A DNA stretch of 64,000 bases from Variovorax sp. PBL-H6 (GCF_901827155.1 NZ_LR594659.1:5862501-5926500); one strand, 5' to 3'. Counted from the first letter of the stretch, positions 17,942 to 26,848 are shown. Notes: a model not told the origin generated them from the letters alone. Translations and numbers: made by a program.

Positions 17942-18149
17942 TCTTAAGTACTAACAAGTTGCGAAAGTATCGCGGCAGGGTTCATTCAATCCTGCGCAGG
18001 TGTGTGACTTATTTCGGAAAGTTCGCGACAACTTTGCGCAATCGCGCCCACATGCGAACAATTTCACGTTCTGTCCACGTGATTCATCGCTCGGCTCCTC
18101 TGGCGGCTTAACGCTACGTCGCGAACTGCGCAACACCTCCTTCACTCAA
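17942..18149. other. AT-richer intergenic region upstream of the lactonase-like gene
   Basis: About 200 bp with visibly lower GC than the surroundings, containing scattered TTGCG/CGCAA half-sites (for example TTGCGAAAGT near 17958 and ACTTTGCGCAA near 18030, in inverted orientation). It probably holds the promoter of the minus-strand lipoprotein gene. No open frame here looks like a gene. Confidence 0.4.
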
Positions 18150-18563
18150 TCGACAAACGCTTGACGAGATCAAGGGCATTGCCAGAGCCATCGACGTCCA
18201 TGGGGAGCGGCCCGATCTGGCTAGTTCTGCCGCCAGCGATGCGCTTCGCGGATCTTGGGCGAACTCACTGAGCGTGTTTCCGAAGTCTCCTCAACGAGCG
18301 AATTTGATTCGTTTGAAAGTGAATTGACGAGTGCGCTGATGCGATACGGCGTACCACTCGCAACTGTTTCGCAACAGACTCTCTCTGAACACCGCGAATA
18401 CTTGGAAGAAAAAGAAGCCGGGCAAGAGAAGGAGGGCTATAAGTCCACCTCACGTCCTCCCAGGGACTCTGATGCTTCTGACGACGAAGTGAGGTCGCTA
18501 TTTGACGACCGCAACCGCTGCGAAGCGGTAGTCGAGCGCGAGTCCAAGACCTCAACCCACTGA
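18150..18563 (+). pseudogene. Possible decayed small gene of unknown function
   Basis: One frame from about 18150 reads NRQTLDEIKGIARAIDVHGE and continues to a stop near 18317. Another frame, open from about 18231 to a stop at 18563, reads ...EFDSFESELTSALMRYGVPL and then a charged tail rich in Glu, Asp and Ser. Both stretches look protein-like, and the second has no good start codon (only TTG at 18255). A single frameshift would join them. The alternative is a genuine small gene of 102 codons starting at TTG. The family is not recognised. Confidence 0.25.
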
Positions 18564-18620
18564 TCTTCCAACAGCTTTCAAGCTCGTGCGTGCTGGGCGT
18601 GGATGGCGACGGTTAAGCGC

Positions 18621-19037
18621 TCAATGCCTGAACGGCAATTCATGCCTGGCGATGAGCCGCCGATAGAACACCTCGATTAACACAGGTAGAGACCCACAGA
18701 CACCAGTACTGACAGGAGACCAGTGGAGCGCGCTGTCTTCAACCGGCAGCACCGAATGGATAAGCGCTTCGATGGACCCACCTTCGCGGGCGCGCAACTC
18801 GGAGCATCGTGCCGCATCGATCGCATCGAAGCACGCCTGCAAACGCCGCATGCGCGCCAGAAAGACTTCCACGTCCAGCCCAGGAAACGCACCCTTCACG
18901 CGCCGATAGTCCATCGTGAACTTCGCCGCGACACGCGGCTCGTGGCACAGAGCCACGACAACCCCCACATTGATGAACTCCCCCGTCTGCAAGTCATGCA
19001 CGTACCGGGTAATGCTGTACGAATAGGCGCCTTCCAT
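18621..19037 (-). CDS. DUF3037 family protein
   Basis: A 138-residue protein beginning MEGAYSYSITRYVHDLQTGE, then FINVGVVVALCHEPRVAAKF. This matches the DUF3037 pattern (YSY...R..P....GEF.NVGV), a family of unknown function found in varied bacteria and often next to other uncharacterised genes. The rest is helical with no motif I can assign. It lies 57 bp downstream of an unknown minus-strand gene, so the two may be co-transcribed. Confidence 0.75.
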   Translation of the reverse strand: MEGAYSYSITRYVHDLQTGEFINVGVVVALCHEPRVAAKFTMDYRRVKGAFPGLDVEVFLARMRRLQACFDAIDAARCSELRAREGGSIEALIHSVLPVEDSALHWSPVSTGVCGSLPVLIEVFYRRLIARHELPFRH

Positions 19038-19093
19038 CCCTCGATGCTGAACGAAAGCCCCAACGTCCGCTCTACGAAAATCGTAGAGCCGAC

Positions 19094-19528
19094 CTACTCA
19101 AACCCCTTGAACTCCCCTACCTCCCTCGCATACCGCGCCTCTTCCCTCTCCGTCAACGTAGCCTCGATCTCATCCAGCTCCAGCCGCTCCAGGTCATACG
19201 CCACCCATTCAAAAAGGTGCGACACCGGCATGTCCGCCAGTTCATCCTCGTCCACCCAGGGCTGCAGCCGCACGGGCGCACTGTCGAGCAGCATGCGCAG
19301 GTAGATCGCCCGCTTGATCTTGAGCTCGGCGCGTTCCTCCGCCGTCATCGCCAGCCGCAGCATCGAGATGTTGTTCTCCCATGCCGCCACGCTGCGTGCG
19401 CGTTCCTCCAGTCGAGCTATACCTGCATGCGTGCGGGACAACCATGCCACTCGCCTGCACTGCTCGACCGCCTTCGCATAGGCCAAGCCTTGCAAACTCC
19501 GCAGTGCGGTCTGGACGATCGGGTGCAT
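19094..19528 (-). CDS. Conserved-looking hypothetical protein upstream of the DUF3037 gene
   Basis: A 144-residue protein from ATG at 19528 (MHPIVQTALRSLQGLAYAKA). An in-frame upstream ATG at 19606 would add a less plausible Ser-rich leader. The body is mostly helical and charged, with RLEERARSVAAWENNISML, KIKRAIYLRMLLDSAPV and an acidic tail (DLERLELDEIEATLTEREEA). There is no signal peptide or membrane segment. I do not recognise the family. The likely operon with the DUF3037 gene is the only functional clue. Confidence 0.6.
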   Translation of the reverse strand: MHPIVQTALRSLQGLAYAKAVEQCRRVAWLSRTHAGIARLEERARSVAAWENNISMLRLAMTAEERAELKIKRAIYLRMLLDSAPVRLQPWVDEDELADMPVSHLFEWVAYDLERLELDEIEATLTEREEARYAREVGEFKGFE

Positions 19529-19741
19529 GGTCCGAAGGATCAGACAATCCGCAGCCCCGCCTCGCGAGTAGGACGATGAAGACTCCGTGCGCCATCGAAG
19601 GCGCACTTCATGTCAAAAGACATGGCGCACCGAAGAATGGCAAATCCGCCTACGCAGCGCATGGCTCCTGTCCCAGCCGAATGCCTGGCTCACGCTTTAA
19701 CTTGTGCACTGCGCATCCACATTACAGACACGGGAGAACAC

Positions 19742-20521
19742 ATGCCAATGACCGCCACCGCCACGGCCACCTCGGACCGTCCACCCTCCAAGTTCCTGCT
19801 GCTCGCCGAAGGCCGCGCCATCTGGGAAGCCGGCGCGACGCTCGCGCTGTGGCCGCTCCTTCAGTTCGCGCCGCGCGGTGATGGCCACACGGTGATCGTG
19901 CTGCCCGGCCTCGGCGCGAGCGACGGTTCGACGGAGATGCTCCGGAAGTTCCTGGAGACGCGGGGCTACGAGGTCGAAGGCTGGGGCCTCGGCACCAACT
20001 GCGGGCCTCGGCCGGGCGTAGAGAAGGGCCTGCTGGACCTGCTTCGCCGCCTGCACGAGAGCTCGGGCAACAGGGTGAGCCTGGTGGGCTGGAGCCTCGG
20101 CGGCGTGTTCGCACGCATGCTGGCGTCGAAGTCGCCGGAGTCGGTACGCAGCGTCGTCACGCTGGGCAGTCCGTTGCACGGCAGCCCGAAGACCACGCGC
20201 GCTGTGAAGGCCTACGAGCTGCTGAGCGGCCGGTCGGCACACGATCCCAGGCGCGACAAGTGGGTGCGGCCGGTGCCGCAGGTGCCCGCCACGTCGATCT
20301 TCAGCCGCTCCGACGGCATCGTGTCCTGGCGCAGCAGCTTCCAGGAAGAGACGCCATTCACCGAGAACATCGAGGTCGAGGCGAGCCACCTGGGCCTGGG
20401 CGTTCACCCGGCCGTGTTCTATGCGGTGGCAGACCGGCTGTCGCAAGCGGAAGACGCCTGGGCGCCCTTCGCCGCACCGTCGGGGCTGCGCCCGTTCTAT
20501 CCCGACCCCACGCGCGACTGA
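19742..20521 (+). CDS. Alpha/beta hydrolase (lipase-like)
   Basis: A 259-residue alpha/beta hydrolase. The strand TVIVLPGLGASDGSTEMLRK leads into the nucleophile elbow GWSLGG, with the catalytic Ser within it. The Asp probably lies in SRSDGIVSW and the His in EASHLGLG, completing a triad. The cap region GSPLHGSPKTTRAVK resembles triacylglycerol lipase or esterase relatives. It has no signal peptide, so it should be cytoplasmic. ATG at 19742 follows a GGGAG ribosome-binding site; the open frame extends further upstream without a better start. The substrate is unknown. Confidence 0.88.
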   Translation: MPMTATATATSDRPPSKFLLLAEGRAIWEAGATLALWPLLQFAPRGDGHTVIVLPGLGASDGSTEMLRKFLETRGYEVEGWGLGTNCGPRPGVEKGLLDLLRRLHESSGNRVSLVGWSLGGVFARMLASKSPESVRSVVTLGSPLHGSPKTTRAVKAYELLSGRSAHDPRRDKWVRPVPQVPATSIFSRSDGIVSWRSSFQEETPFTENIEVEASHLGLGVHPAVFYAVADRLSQAEDAWAPFAAPSGLRPFYPDPTRD

Positions 20522-20594
20522 GGCCACGAACTGCAGGCGCCCCCTAGGCGTTTGCCTCTGGCGTTCTTGCTCACTCGGATCTACGCTGTTTCGC

Positions 20595-20837
20595 ATGACC
20601 GACCAATACCGCCGCCTTGCTGTCTTCGTCGACCGGCCGAGCCCGGGCCACTTCAACTGGATCCTCCTGGAGAGCACGGACGACCAGGCCGTCTGGCTCG
20701 ACCTGGAGACGGGCGACGACACCTACGACAACTGGCGTGAAGCCTTCGACGCCGGCAACGAGGCGCTGATGGCCTACGTCGACGACGAGCTCGAAGGGCC
20801 GGTGGAAGCTTCGCCGGACGACACGGACGCGGACTAG
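20595..20837 (+). CDS. Small acidic hypothetical protein
   Basis: An 80-residue acidic protein (MTDQYRRLAVFVDRPSPGHF..., ending in an Asp-rich tail). The compact order of strands, with FNWILLESTDDQAVWLDLET, suggests a small alpha/beta fold. It is 73 bp downstream of the hydrolase on the same strand and convergent with the SYLF gene. The family is not recognised. Confidence 0.65.
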   Translation: MTDQYRRLAVFVDRPSPGHFNWILLESTDDQAVWLDLETGDDTYDNWREAFDAGNEALMAYVDDELEGPVEASPDDTDAD

Positions 20838-20839
20838 CA

Positions 20840-20869
20840 GGGCCCGCGGGCCCGCACTAGCGGCGCTAG
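20840..20869. terminator. Two adjacent palindromes between convergent genes
   Basis: GGGCCCGCGGGCCC (20840-20853) is a perfect 14-bp palindrome. CTAGCG-G-CGCTAG (20857-20869) follows and includes the stop codon of the SYLF gene. They fill the gap between two convergent genes and could form bidirectional terminator hairpins, although no U-tract follows. Confidence 0.45.
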
Positions 20870-21450
20870 AGCCGAACCTCGGCGATCCGCGCGCCCTGGA
20901 TCGACACACCGGCCTCCAGGCCCAGGTTGTTCAGCACGAAGCCGACGACGGGTTGGCGCATGGTGTTGGTGTCGATCCTGCCGTTGGCGCCAACGGTCGC
21001 GGCGGCGACGGTGGCATCGGCGCCTACGGTCCAGCCCTTGCTGTTGCGGAACCTGTCGAGCGCCTCCTGGTTGGTGAAGACATAGATCACCGCCCTCGAA
21101 TGCGCACCAGCCTGGAAGCCGACCGAGCCGGCGGTGGTGCTGTAGTAGGCCTGCGTGCGATTGCCTACCCGCAGCGCGCCGCGCCCGTACTCGGCGCCCA
21201 CGCCCAGGCTTCCGCCGACGACCGACGGAAACACCAGCACGCCGCGCGACCTGGCGATCAGCTCGCGCGAATCAGGCACGGCGTCGTAGAGCTTGGAGAG
21301 CGTGGCGTCGACCTGCGCATCGATGGACACGCGCGACGATGCCGTGCTGGGGTGGTCGTCAGGCCGCGTGGTGGTGCAGCCGACAAAGGCAACGCTGCTG
21401 GCGGCAAGCGCTGCCGCAGTGCAGAGGGTTCGGAGCTTGATGGCGTTCAT
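20866..21450 (-). CDS. SYLF/YSC84-domain lipoprotein
   Basis: A 194-residue protein with a lipoprotein-type signal (AAALAASSVAFVGCTTT, lipobox FVGC). A SYLF-like domain follows: DSRELIARSRGVLVFPSVVG, then LGVGAEYGRGALRVG, SVGFQAGAHSRAVIYVF, and GRIDTNTMRQPVVGFVLNN. Domains of this group bind lipids, and bacterial members are probably envelope-associated. It is convergent with the small acidic gene. Confidence 0.88.
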   Translation of the reverse strand: MNAIKLRTLCTAAALAASSVAFVGCTTTRPDDHPSTASSRVSIDAQVDATLSKLYDAVPDSRELIARSRGVLVFPSVVGGSLGVGAEYGRGALRVGNRTQAYYSTTAGSVGFQAGAHSRAVIYVFTNQEALDRFRNSKGWTVGADATVAAATVGANGRIDTNTMRQPVVGFVLNNLGLEAGVSIQGARIAEVRL

Positions 21451-21544
21451 GGCCGTTCCTTTCCGCTCCCCAGGATGCGAGCCCTGGCGACCGATGGAGC
21501 CGGCCTGTTGCGCGTGGACGTGTAGGACGATCCGCGCGGGCGGC

Positions 21545-22327
21545 TCACCCCGCCTGCACGCCGGCCATCTGCATGGCCTTCTCGATGCGCGCGCGCGCGG
21601 TCTTCAGCGTCTTGCGGCACAGCGCCTCCAGCTTGTGGTTGAAGCGCGCATCGGGCACGACGATGGTGATGGCGCCCACCGGTGCCTCGCCCTGCGCGCG
21701 CCGGATGGCGACCGCGAGCGCGACCACGCCCTGCGTGTGCTCGTTGCGCGACACGGCAACGCCCTCGGCAGCGATGGTGGCGAGCTGGGCGCGCAGCGCG
21801 GTGACCGATGCGACGGTCGATGGCGTGAGCTTCTGCAGCTTCGCGCGGGAGAGGTACGCCTCGCGCAGCGCCTTGGGCATGTCTGCAAGCACGGCCTTGC
21901 CGCCCGAGGACGAATACAGCGGAAAGCGCTTGTTGTTGTTCATGCGGTAGCTCAGCGGCTGCTCGCTGTCGACGCCGCACATGCGCTCCATCTCGTCGTT
22001 GCGCAGGGCGGTGTACGACGAGGCCTCGCCGGTGACCTCGGTGGCCCACTGCAGCACCGGCAGCGCGAGCGTGGCCACGTCGGCCGCGGCCTGCGCTTGT
22101 GCGACGAGCGCTTGCACGGCGGGGCCGAGGCGGTAGACCTTGGCGTCGGCATCGAAGGCCACGTACTCGCGCTCGCGCATGGTTGCGAGCAGCTTGCTCA
22201 GGCTGCCCTTGGGCACGCCGAGGCCCACGACGATGTCGGACTGCGAGGCGGCATTGCCGTTGCGGCCGATGAACTCGAGCAGGTCGAGCGTGCGCTCGGC
22301 GGACTTGACGGGGGCGGTGGTCTGCAT
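21545..22327 (-). CDS. IclR family transcriptional regulator
   Basis: A 260-residue regulator. The N-terminal winged helix (KSAERTLDLLEFIGRNGNAA, then VPKGSLSKLLATMREREYV) is followed by the IclR effector domain (LPLYSSSGGKAVLADMP-type segment, then VAVSRNEHTQGVVALAVAIR). ATG at 22327 is chosen over upstream in-frame sites because MQTTAPVKSAERTLDLL is the usual arrangement. It is divergent from a flavoprotein-receptor operon with operator-like repeats between, so it likely controls that operon. The effector would be a small organic acid, as usual for the family. Confidence 0.92.
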   Translation of the reverse strand: MQTTAPVKSAERTLDLLEFIGRNGNAASQSDIVVGLGVPKGSLSKLLATMREREYVAFDADAKVYRLGPAVQALVAQAQAAADVATLALPVLQWATEVTGEASSYTALRNDEMERMCGVDSEQPLSYRMNNNKRFPLYSSSGGKAVLADMPKALREAYLSRAKLQKLTPSTVASVTALRAQLATIAAEGVAVSRNEHTQGVVALAVAIRRAQGEAPVGAITIVVPDARFNHKLEALCRKTLKTARARIEKAMQMAGVQAG

Positions 22328-22367
22328 GGCGAAAGTGGCCTCGGCGGGAGGGATTTTGGGAGGCAAG

Positions 22368-22400
22368 TATAATGGAAACAGTTTCTGTATGGAAACTTTC
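22368..22400 (+). promoter_or_regulatory. Promoter -10 with overlapping IclR-type repeats
   Basis: A perfect TATAAT (22368-22373) is followed at once by the palindrome GAAAC-A-GTTTC (22375-22385) and a further GGAAACTTTC (22391-22400). The repeats resemble GGAAAC/GTTTCC sites known for IclR regulators and would cover the transcription start of the plus-strand operon. No clear -35 is seen, which fits an activator-dependent promoter. Confidence 0.6.
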
Positions 22401-22451
22401 AACATCCAGCCGCGCCGATCCTCTCGGCACCGCGCCACTCCCGGAGACCCC

Positions 22452-23834
22452 ATGCCAGGCAACGAATTCATCAACGAAAGTCTTTCCACGCCCGTCCTCT
22501 CGCGCTACGACGTCGTCGTCGTGGGCGGCGGGGCTTCAGGGCTCGTGGCCGCAGTTGCTGCGGCGCGCAGCGGTGCGCGCACCGCGGTCATCGAGCGCTC
22601 GGGCTGCCTCGGCGGCACCGGCACGGCGGGCATGGTGGCGCAGTGGATCGGCTTCTTCAACGGCCCGGTGCGGGTGGTCGGCGGCATCGGCTTCGAGCTG
22701 ACGGAGCGCGTGCGTGCGCTCGGGGGCAGCACGGGCTTTCGCCGCTACACGCTGGCCGAGGCGAGCAGCAGCCCGGTGACGATCACCAATTTCCCCTTCA
22801 ACCCCGAGGTGCTGAAGATCGCGGCGGACGAGATCACGCGCGAAGCAGGCGTCGACGTGTACCTGCACTCGCAGGTGGTGCGGCCTTTGCTGGGCGAGCG
22901 CCGGGTCGAGGGCGTGGTGATCGAGAACGCCTCGGGCCGCAGCGCGCTGCGCGCGGCGATGGTGGTCGATGCCAGCGGCGATGCGGCCGTCGCCGCGGCG
23001 TCGGGCGTGCCGTTCGCGGGCGCGGAGCCCGAACTGCGGCACCACCGCCAGCCCTGCACGCTGGTGTTTCGCATGTCCAACGTCGACGTGAAGACCTTCC
23101 GCGCCCTTCCGCGCGAGACCAAGCGTGCGCTCGCGGTCGAGGGCGTGCAGCAGGGCCGGCTGTTCTGGGAAAGCCTCTCTTTCTGCAGCACGCCGGGCGA
23201 GAAGGACGCGATCTGCCTGATGAGCCGCATCCCCGGCATCGACGCGCTGGATGCAGGCGACCTCACGCGTGCCGAGCAGACGGGGCGGCAGCAGGTCAAG
23301 TCGGTCGTCGACTTCCTGCGGGAGCGCGTGCCGGGCTTCGAGGCCTCGGTGCTTGCCGGCATTGCCGAGCGGGTCGGCGTGCGCGAAACGCGCCGCATCG
23401 TCGGGCGCCACACGCTGACGGAAAGCGACATCGTCGGCGGCGTGCGCTTTGCCGATGCGGTGGCGCTCGGCGCCGGGCCGATGGACCTGCACGAGGCGGG
23501 CGGCACCGGCATCGCCTTGTGGATGCCGCCCGCGCCCTTCGAGATTCCGCTGGCCTGCCTGCTGCCGCAGGAGGTCGGCGGCCTGGTGGTGACGGGGCGC
23601 GCCATCTCGGCCACGCGCGAGGCCAACGGCGGCGCGCGGCACATGGGGACGGCGATGTGCCTCGGCCATGCAGCCGGGGTGTACGCGGCGCTTGCCGCTG
23701 CCGCGCCCGCGGGCAGGGAACCGGCTGCAGAAGACGTCCGCCGCGTGCTGGTCGAGCAGAACGCGCTGGTGTCGAGCGATGCCGCAGTACAGCTGTCCGA
23801 ACGCGAGGCGCCGATCGAGGCGCTGCCCGCCTGA
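22452..23834 (+). CDS. FAD-dependent oxidoreductase
   Basis: A 460-residue flavoprotein. The N-terminal dinucleotide-binding motif VVVVGGGASGLVAAVAAARS is followed by CLGGTGTAGMVAQW, as in the FAD_oxidored group. Mid-protein VVDASGDAAVAAASG is the second FAD-contact motif, and the C-terminal region ends with GLVVTGRAISATREANGGAR and HAAGVYAALA. ATG at 22452 gives the right N-terminus; the frame is open further upstream over the promoter. The substrate is unknown, and the downstream Bug receptor suggests an imported organic acid. Confidence 0.88.
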   Translation: MPGNEFINESLSTPVLSRYDVVVVGGGASGLVAAVAAARSGARTAVIERSGCLGGTGTAGMVAQWIGFFNGPVRVVGGIGFELTERVRALGGSTGFRRYTLAEASSSPVTITNFPFNPEVLKIAADEITREAGVDVYLHSQVVRPLLGERRVEGVVIENASGRSALRAAMVVDASGDAAVAAASGVPFAGAEPELRHHRQPCTLVFRMSNVDVKTFRALPRETKRALAVEGVQQGRLFWESLSFCSTPGEKDAICLMSRIPGIDALDAGDLTRAEQTGRQQVKSVVDFLRERVPGFEASVLAGIAERVGVRETRRIVGRHTLTESDIVGGVRFADAVALGAGPMDLHEAGGTGIALWMPPAPFEIPLACLLPQEVGGLVVTGRAISATREANGGARHMGTAMCLGHAAGVYAALAAAAPAGREPAAEDVRRVLVEQNALVSSDAAVQLSEREAPIEALPA

Positions 23835-23911
23835 TGGGCCCTCGAGACCTCTTCCCGAATGCCTTCTCACGAATGCCTTCTCACGAACACCTTGAATTTG
23901 CAGGACACCTC

Positions 23912-24883
23912 ATGTTCACCTTGCGCCGCTCTCTCCTGATCTCCGCCGCCGCCGCGCTCGCGCTTCCATGCGCGGCATTCGCCCAGAGCTTTCCAACCAA
24001 GCCGATCCGGCTGGTGGTGCCCTTCCCTGCCGGCGGCCCGTCCGACACGACCGCACGCGCCATCGCGACGGGGCTCGGGCAGAAGCTCGGGCAACCGGTC
24101 GTGGTCGAGAACAAGCCCGGTGCCGGCGCCATCGTCGGCAGCGAGGCCGTGCTCCAACAGCCGGCCGACGGCCACACGCTGCTGATGGCGAGCAACGTGG
24201 TTTCCACCGGCAAGTGGCTCTACCCCAACATGTCCTTCGATCCGCTGCGCGAGTTCCGCGCCGTCGCGGGGGTCTTCAAGAGCCCGCACCAGGTGGTGGT
24301 GGCGCCCGGCTTCAAGGGCAAGGGCATCCAGGACCTGATCAAGATGGCGAAGGAGAAGGGCGAGGCAATGAACTACGCCTCGTCGGGCGCGGGCACCATG
24401 CCGCACCTGGGCGCGGAGCGCTTCAAGCAGGTGGTGGGCGTGTCGATGACGCCCATTCCATACCGCGGCTCGGCGCCCGCGCTGACCGCGGTGCTGTCGG
24501 GCGAAGTGCCGGTGTACTTCGACATCGAGTTCTCCGCCCAGTCGATGCTGAAGTCCGGCAAGCTGCGCTCGCTGGGCGTGACGAGCCTGGAGCGCTCGCC
24601 GCAGTTCCCCAACGTGCCGACGCTCGACGAGCAAGGCGTGAAGGGCTTCGAGCTCTACTCGTGGTTCGGCATCGTGGCGCGCACCGACACGCCCGAGGCC
24701 ATCGTGCAGAAGCTCAACGCCAGCATCAACGAGGCAATGCAGGAAGCCGACTTCAAGGCCCGGCTGGAAGCCCTCGGCGCGCAGCCGATCGGCGGCAGCC
24801 CGGCGGTGTTCCAGAAGATGATCGAGTCCGACTCGGCGGTGTGGGGCGAGGTCATCAAGAAGGCGAAGATCCAGCTGGATTGA
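23912..24883 (+). CDS. Bug family tripartite tricarboxylate transporter receptor
   Basis: A 323-residue periplasmic receptor with a clear signal peptide (SLLISAAAALALPCAAFA) and the Bug signature FPTKPIRLVVPFPAGGPSDT, then VVVENKPGAGAIVG and YASSGAGTMPHLGAERF. It follows the flavoprotein gene after 77 bp, and no permease gene is linked. Its 3' end overlaps the convergent YihY gene by 29 bp. Confidence 0.93.
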   Translation: MFTLRRSLLISAAAALALPCAAFAQSFPTKPIRLVVPFPAGGPSDTTARAIATGLGQKLGQPVVVENKPGAGAIVGSEAVLQQPADGHTLLMASNVVSTGKWLYPNMSFDPLREFRAVAGVFKSPHQVVVAPGFKGKGIQDLIKMAKEKGEAMNYASSGAGTMPHLGAERFKQVVGVSMTPIPYRGSAPALTAVLSGEVPVYFDIEFSAQSMLKSGKLRSLGVTSLERSPQFPNVPTLDEQGVKGFELYSWFGIVARTDTPEAIVQKLNASINEAMQEADFKARLEALGAQPIGGSPAVFQKMIESDSAVWGEVIKKAKIQLD

Positions 24884-25775
24884 GGGGCGGCGGCGCGACC
24901 TTCTCGCGCAGCACGCCGTTGATCTCGGCGCCGAAGATCAGCGTGGTGGCGCTGATGTACAGGAACACGAGGGTCGCGACCACGCCCGCGAAGCTGCCGT
25001 AGAGCAGCGCCAGTTTGCCGGCGGTGCGCAAGGTGTACGACAGCGTGGCGGCGGCGGTCACCCACAGCGCGGCGCCGACCAGGGCACCAGGGAGCACGGT
25101 GTACAGCCGCTGGGGAATGTCGGGCAGCCAGCCGTACAGGAGCGCATACACGGCCGCCAGCGTGACAAAGGCCAGGCCGTAACGCACGCTGAGGCGCATC
25201 CAGAGCGCGTCTTGCCCGGCCCCGCCGTTGGCCTCGATCAGCTTCCACACGTAGGGCATGACGATCACCGAGCTGAACGCGGCCAGCACGCCGAGCCCGA
25301 CGACGCAGGTGAACACGGTGACCTTCAGGCGCGCTCTCCAGAACGGAAGGCCGCGGTCGATGCCATACGCGCGGTTCAGCGCGGTGCGTACCGCCTGCAT
25401 GCCCGAAGAGGCCGTCCACAACGTCGCCAGCACGCCGATTGTCAGCAGCGTCTGGTTGCGCTGGGCCAGCACCTGGTCGATGACCGGCTGCACGGCGTCG
25501 CGCACCATCGTCGGCGCATAGTCCATGACGCGCACGGCGAGTGCCGCCGCCTGGCCCGGCTGCCCGATGAAGGCAGCGGCGGAAGACGCCAGGATCAGCA
25601 GCGGGAACATCGACAGCACCCACGAGAACGCCATGCTGCCCGCCTGGTTGGCGCTCTGGTGCAGGATGTAGTTGCGCATCGCCAGCAGGACGACGCCCAG
25701 GCCGGGCGCGGCCATTGCGGCGTGCCACACGCGCCCGAGGGCGTCTCTCGCGAGGCTCACGGGTCGGGGGGCCAA
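24855..25775 (-). CDS. YihY/BrkB family inner-membrane protein
   Basis: An approximately 306-residue polytopic membrane protein. The family core is visible: NYILHQSANQAGSMAFSWVL, FPLLILASSAAAFIG, LWTASSGMQAVRTALNRAYG and the C-terminal LVFLYISATTLIFGAEINGV. Function is poorly defined, and the older annotation as ribonuclease BN is not supported. The start is uncertain. TTG at 25775 follows a very strong AGGAGGTGAT and is used here; GTG at 25760 or ATG at 25715 are alternatives. The open frame upstream lies opposite the next gene. Confidence 0.85.
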   Translation of the reverse strand: MAPRPVSLARDALGRVWHAAMAAPGLGVVLLAMRNYILHQSANQAGSMAFSWVLSMFPLLILASSAAAFIGQPGQAAALAVRVMDYAPTMVRDAVQPVIDQVLAQRNQTLLTIGVLATLWTASSGMQAVRTALNRAYGIDRGLPFWRARLKVTVFTCVVGLGVLAAFSSVIVMPYVWKLIEANGGAGQDALWMRLSVRYGLAFVTLAAVYALLYGWLPDIPQRLYTVLPGALVGAALWVTAAATLSYTLRTAGKLALLYGSFAGVVATLVFLYISATTLIFGAEINGVLREKVAPPPLNPAGSSPS

Positions 25776-26021
25776 ATCACCTCCTGCAGGAAGCCCTTGG
25801 CTTCGCGAAAAATTGAACTGCAAGCAGCGTGTTGCGACGGGCACTTGACCCGTATAGGACAACGCCTCCAAACGCGAGAGGTCAAACGACCAGGAAGCGA
25901 AGCAGGGGGATCGGGCCCGCGGAGCCCGCAAGGATGAAAGCCGCGTTGTGGCTTTCCGCGGCAAGTGATACGGTCGATGCGCCCACTGCTCCCCACCACC
26001 ACACGAGGAAGGAGGCGCGCC

Positions 26022-26702
26022 ATGGGAGACCCGCAACATCCGCTGCAGCCAGGGGAACCCGCGCCAGGGTTCATGCTCCCCGCGGCCAACCGCGAAGGCA
26101 TGGTGTCGCTCGCGGACCTGCGCGGGCGCCCCTTCGTGCTCGGCCTCTTCCGTGGGCTGCACTGCCCGTTCTGCCGTCGGCAGGTGAGGCAGCTCGCCGA
26201 CATGCAGCCGGCCTTGCGCGCCGCGGGGGTCGAGACAGTGGCAGTGATCAACACGCCGGTGGAACGCGCCCGCATGTATTTCCGCTACCGGCCGATGTCG
26301 CTGCTGCTGCTGGCCGATCCGGATTGCCGCACGCACCAGGCCTTCGGCGTGCCGCGCGTGGAATTCCTGACCGAGGGCAGCAGCGAATCGCCCGAGTGGC
26401 CGTCGCGCACGCGCATGGCTGACTTCGAGGCGGCACGCATCAATCCCACCGGCGAGCTGCCGCAGCCCGCGCAGCCGATGGCCGCCAACGGCGCGCTCAA
26501 CGCGCAGGACGGCTTCGAGATGGATGGCACCGACAGTGCGATCATGGCGAATCACGCCTCGCAGTTGGTCGGACACTTCCTCATCGACGAGAGCGGCACC
26601 ATCGCCTGGGAGCACATCGAGGCGCCCAATGGGCCCAGCAGCCTCTGCTACTTTCCGGACGCGAAGGAGATCGTCACCGCCGCGGGCACGCTCCAGCACT
26701 GA
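26022..26702 (+). CDS. Peroxiredoxin/AhpC-TSA-like redoxin domain protein
   Basis: A 226-residue thioredoxin-fold protein. PGEPAPGFMLPAANREGMV is the typical AhpC-TSA opening, then RPFVLGLFRGLHCPFCRRQV carries a CPFC pair at the active-site helix. The C-terminal region (residues about 130-200) is longer than in small peroxiredoxins. It probably reduces peroxides or acts in thiol exchange, and the natural substrate is unknown. ATG at 26022 follows GGAGG. Confidence 0.82.
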   Translation: MGDPQHPLQPGEPAPGFMLPAANREGMVSLADLRGRPFVLGLFRGLHCPFCRRQVRQLADMQPALRAAGVETVAVINTPVERARMYFRYRPMSLLLLADPDCRTHQAFGVPRVEFLTEGSSESPEWPSRTRMADFEAARINPTGELPQPAQPMAANGALNAQDGFEMDGTDSAIMANHASQLVGHFLIDESGTIAWEHIEAPNGPSSLCYFPDAKEIVTAAGTLQH

Positions 26703-26820
26703 GTCGTCATTGGCAGCAGGGGCGGGGCGGCATTCCCAAAAGCTCACCGTGCATGCTGCATGACAACCACCCTTGCCGGGGACAAGGCAAGCTCCTACAG
26801 GCGGAGTCGACATCCGGAAC

Positions 26821-26848
26821 TTGCCACGCGGCGCAGCGTGCCTAGAGT
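26821..26848 (+). promoter_or_regulatory. Candidate sigma-70 promoter for the outer-membrane protein gene
   Basis: TTGCCA (26821-26826) and TAGAGT (26843-26848), spaced by 16 bp, precede the outer-membrane protein start by about 85 bp. The match is moderate and the call rests on sequence resemblance alone. Confidence 0.3.

Noticed and set aside
25776..26813. Upstream extension of the YihY/BrkB frame
   Set aside because: The extension lies opposite the redoxin gene and lacks membrane or family features. A start near 25775 with a strong ribosome binding site explains the gene.
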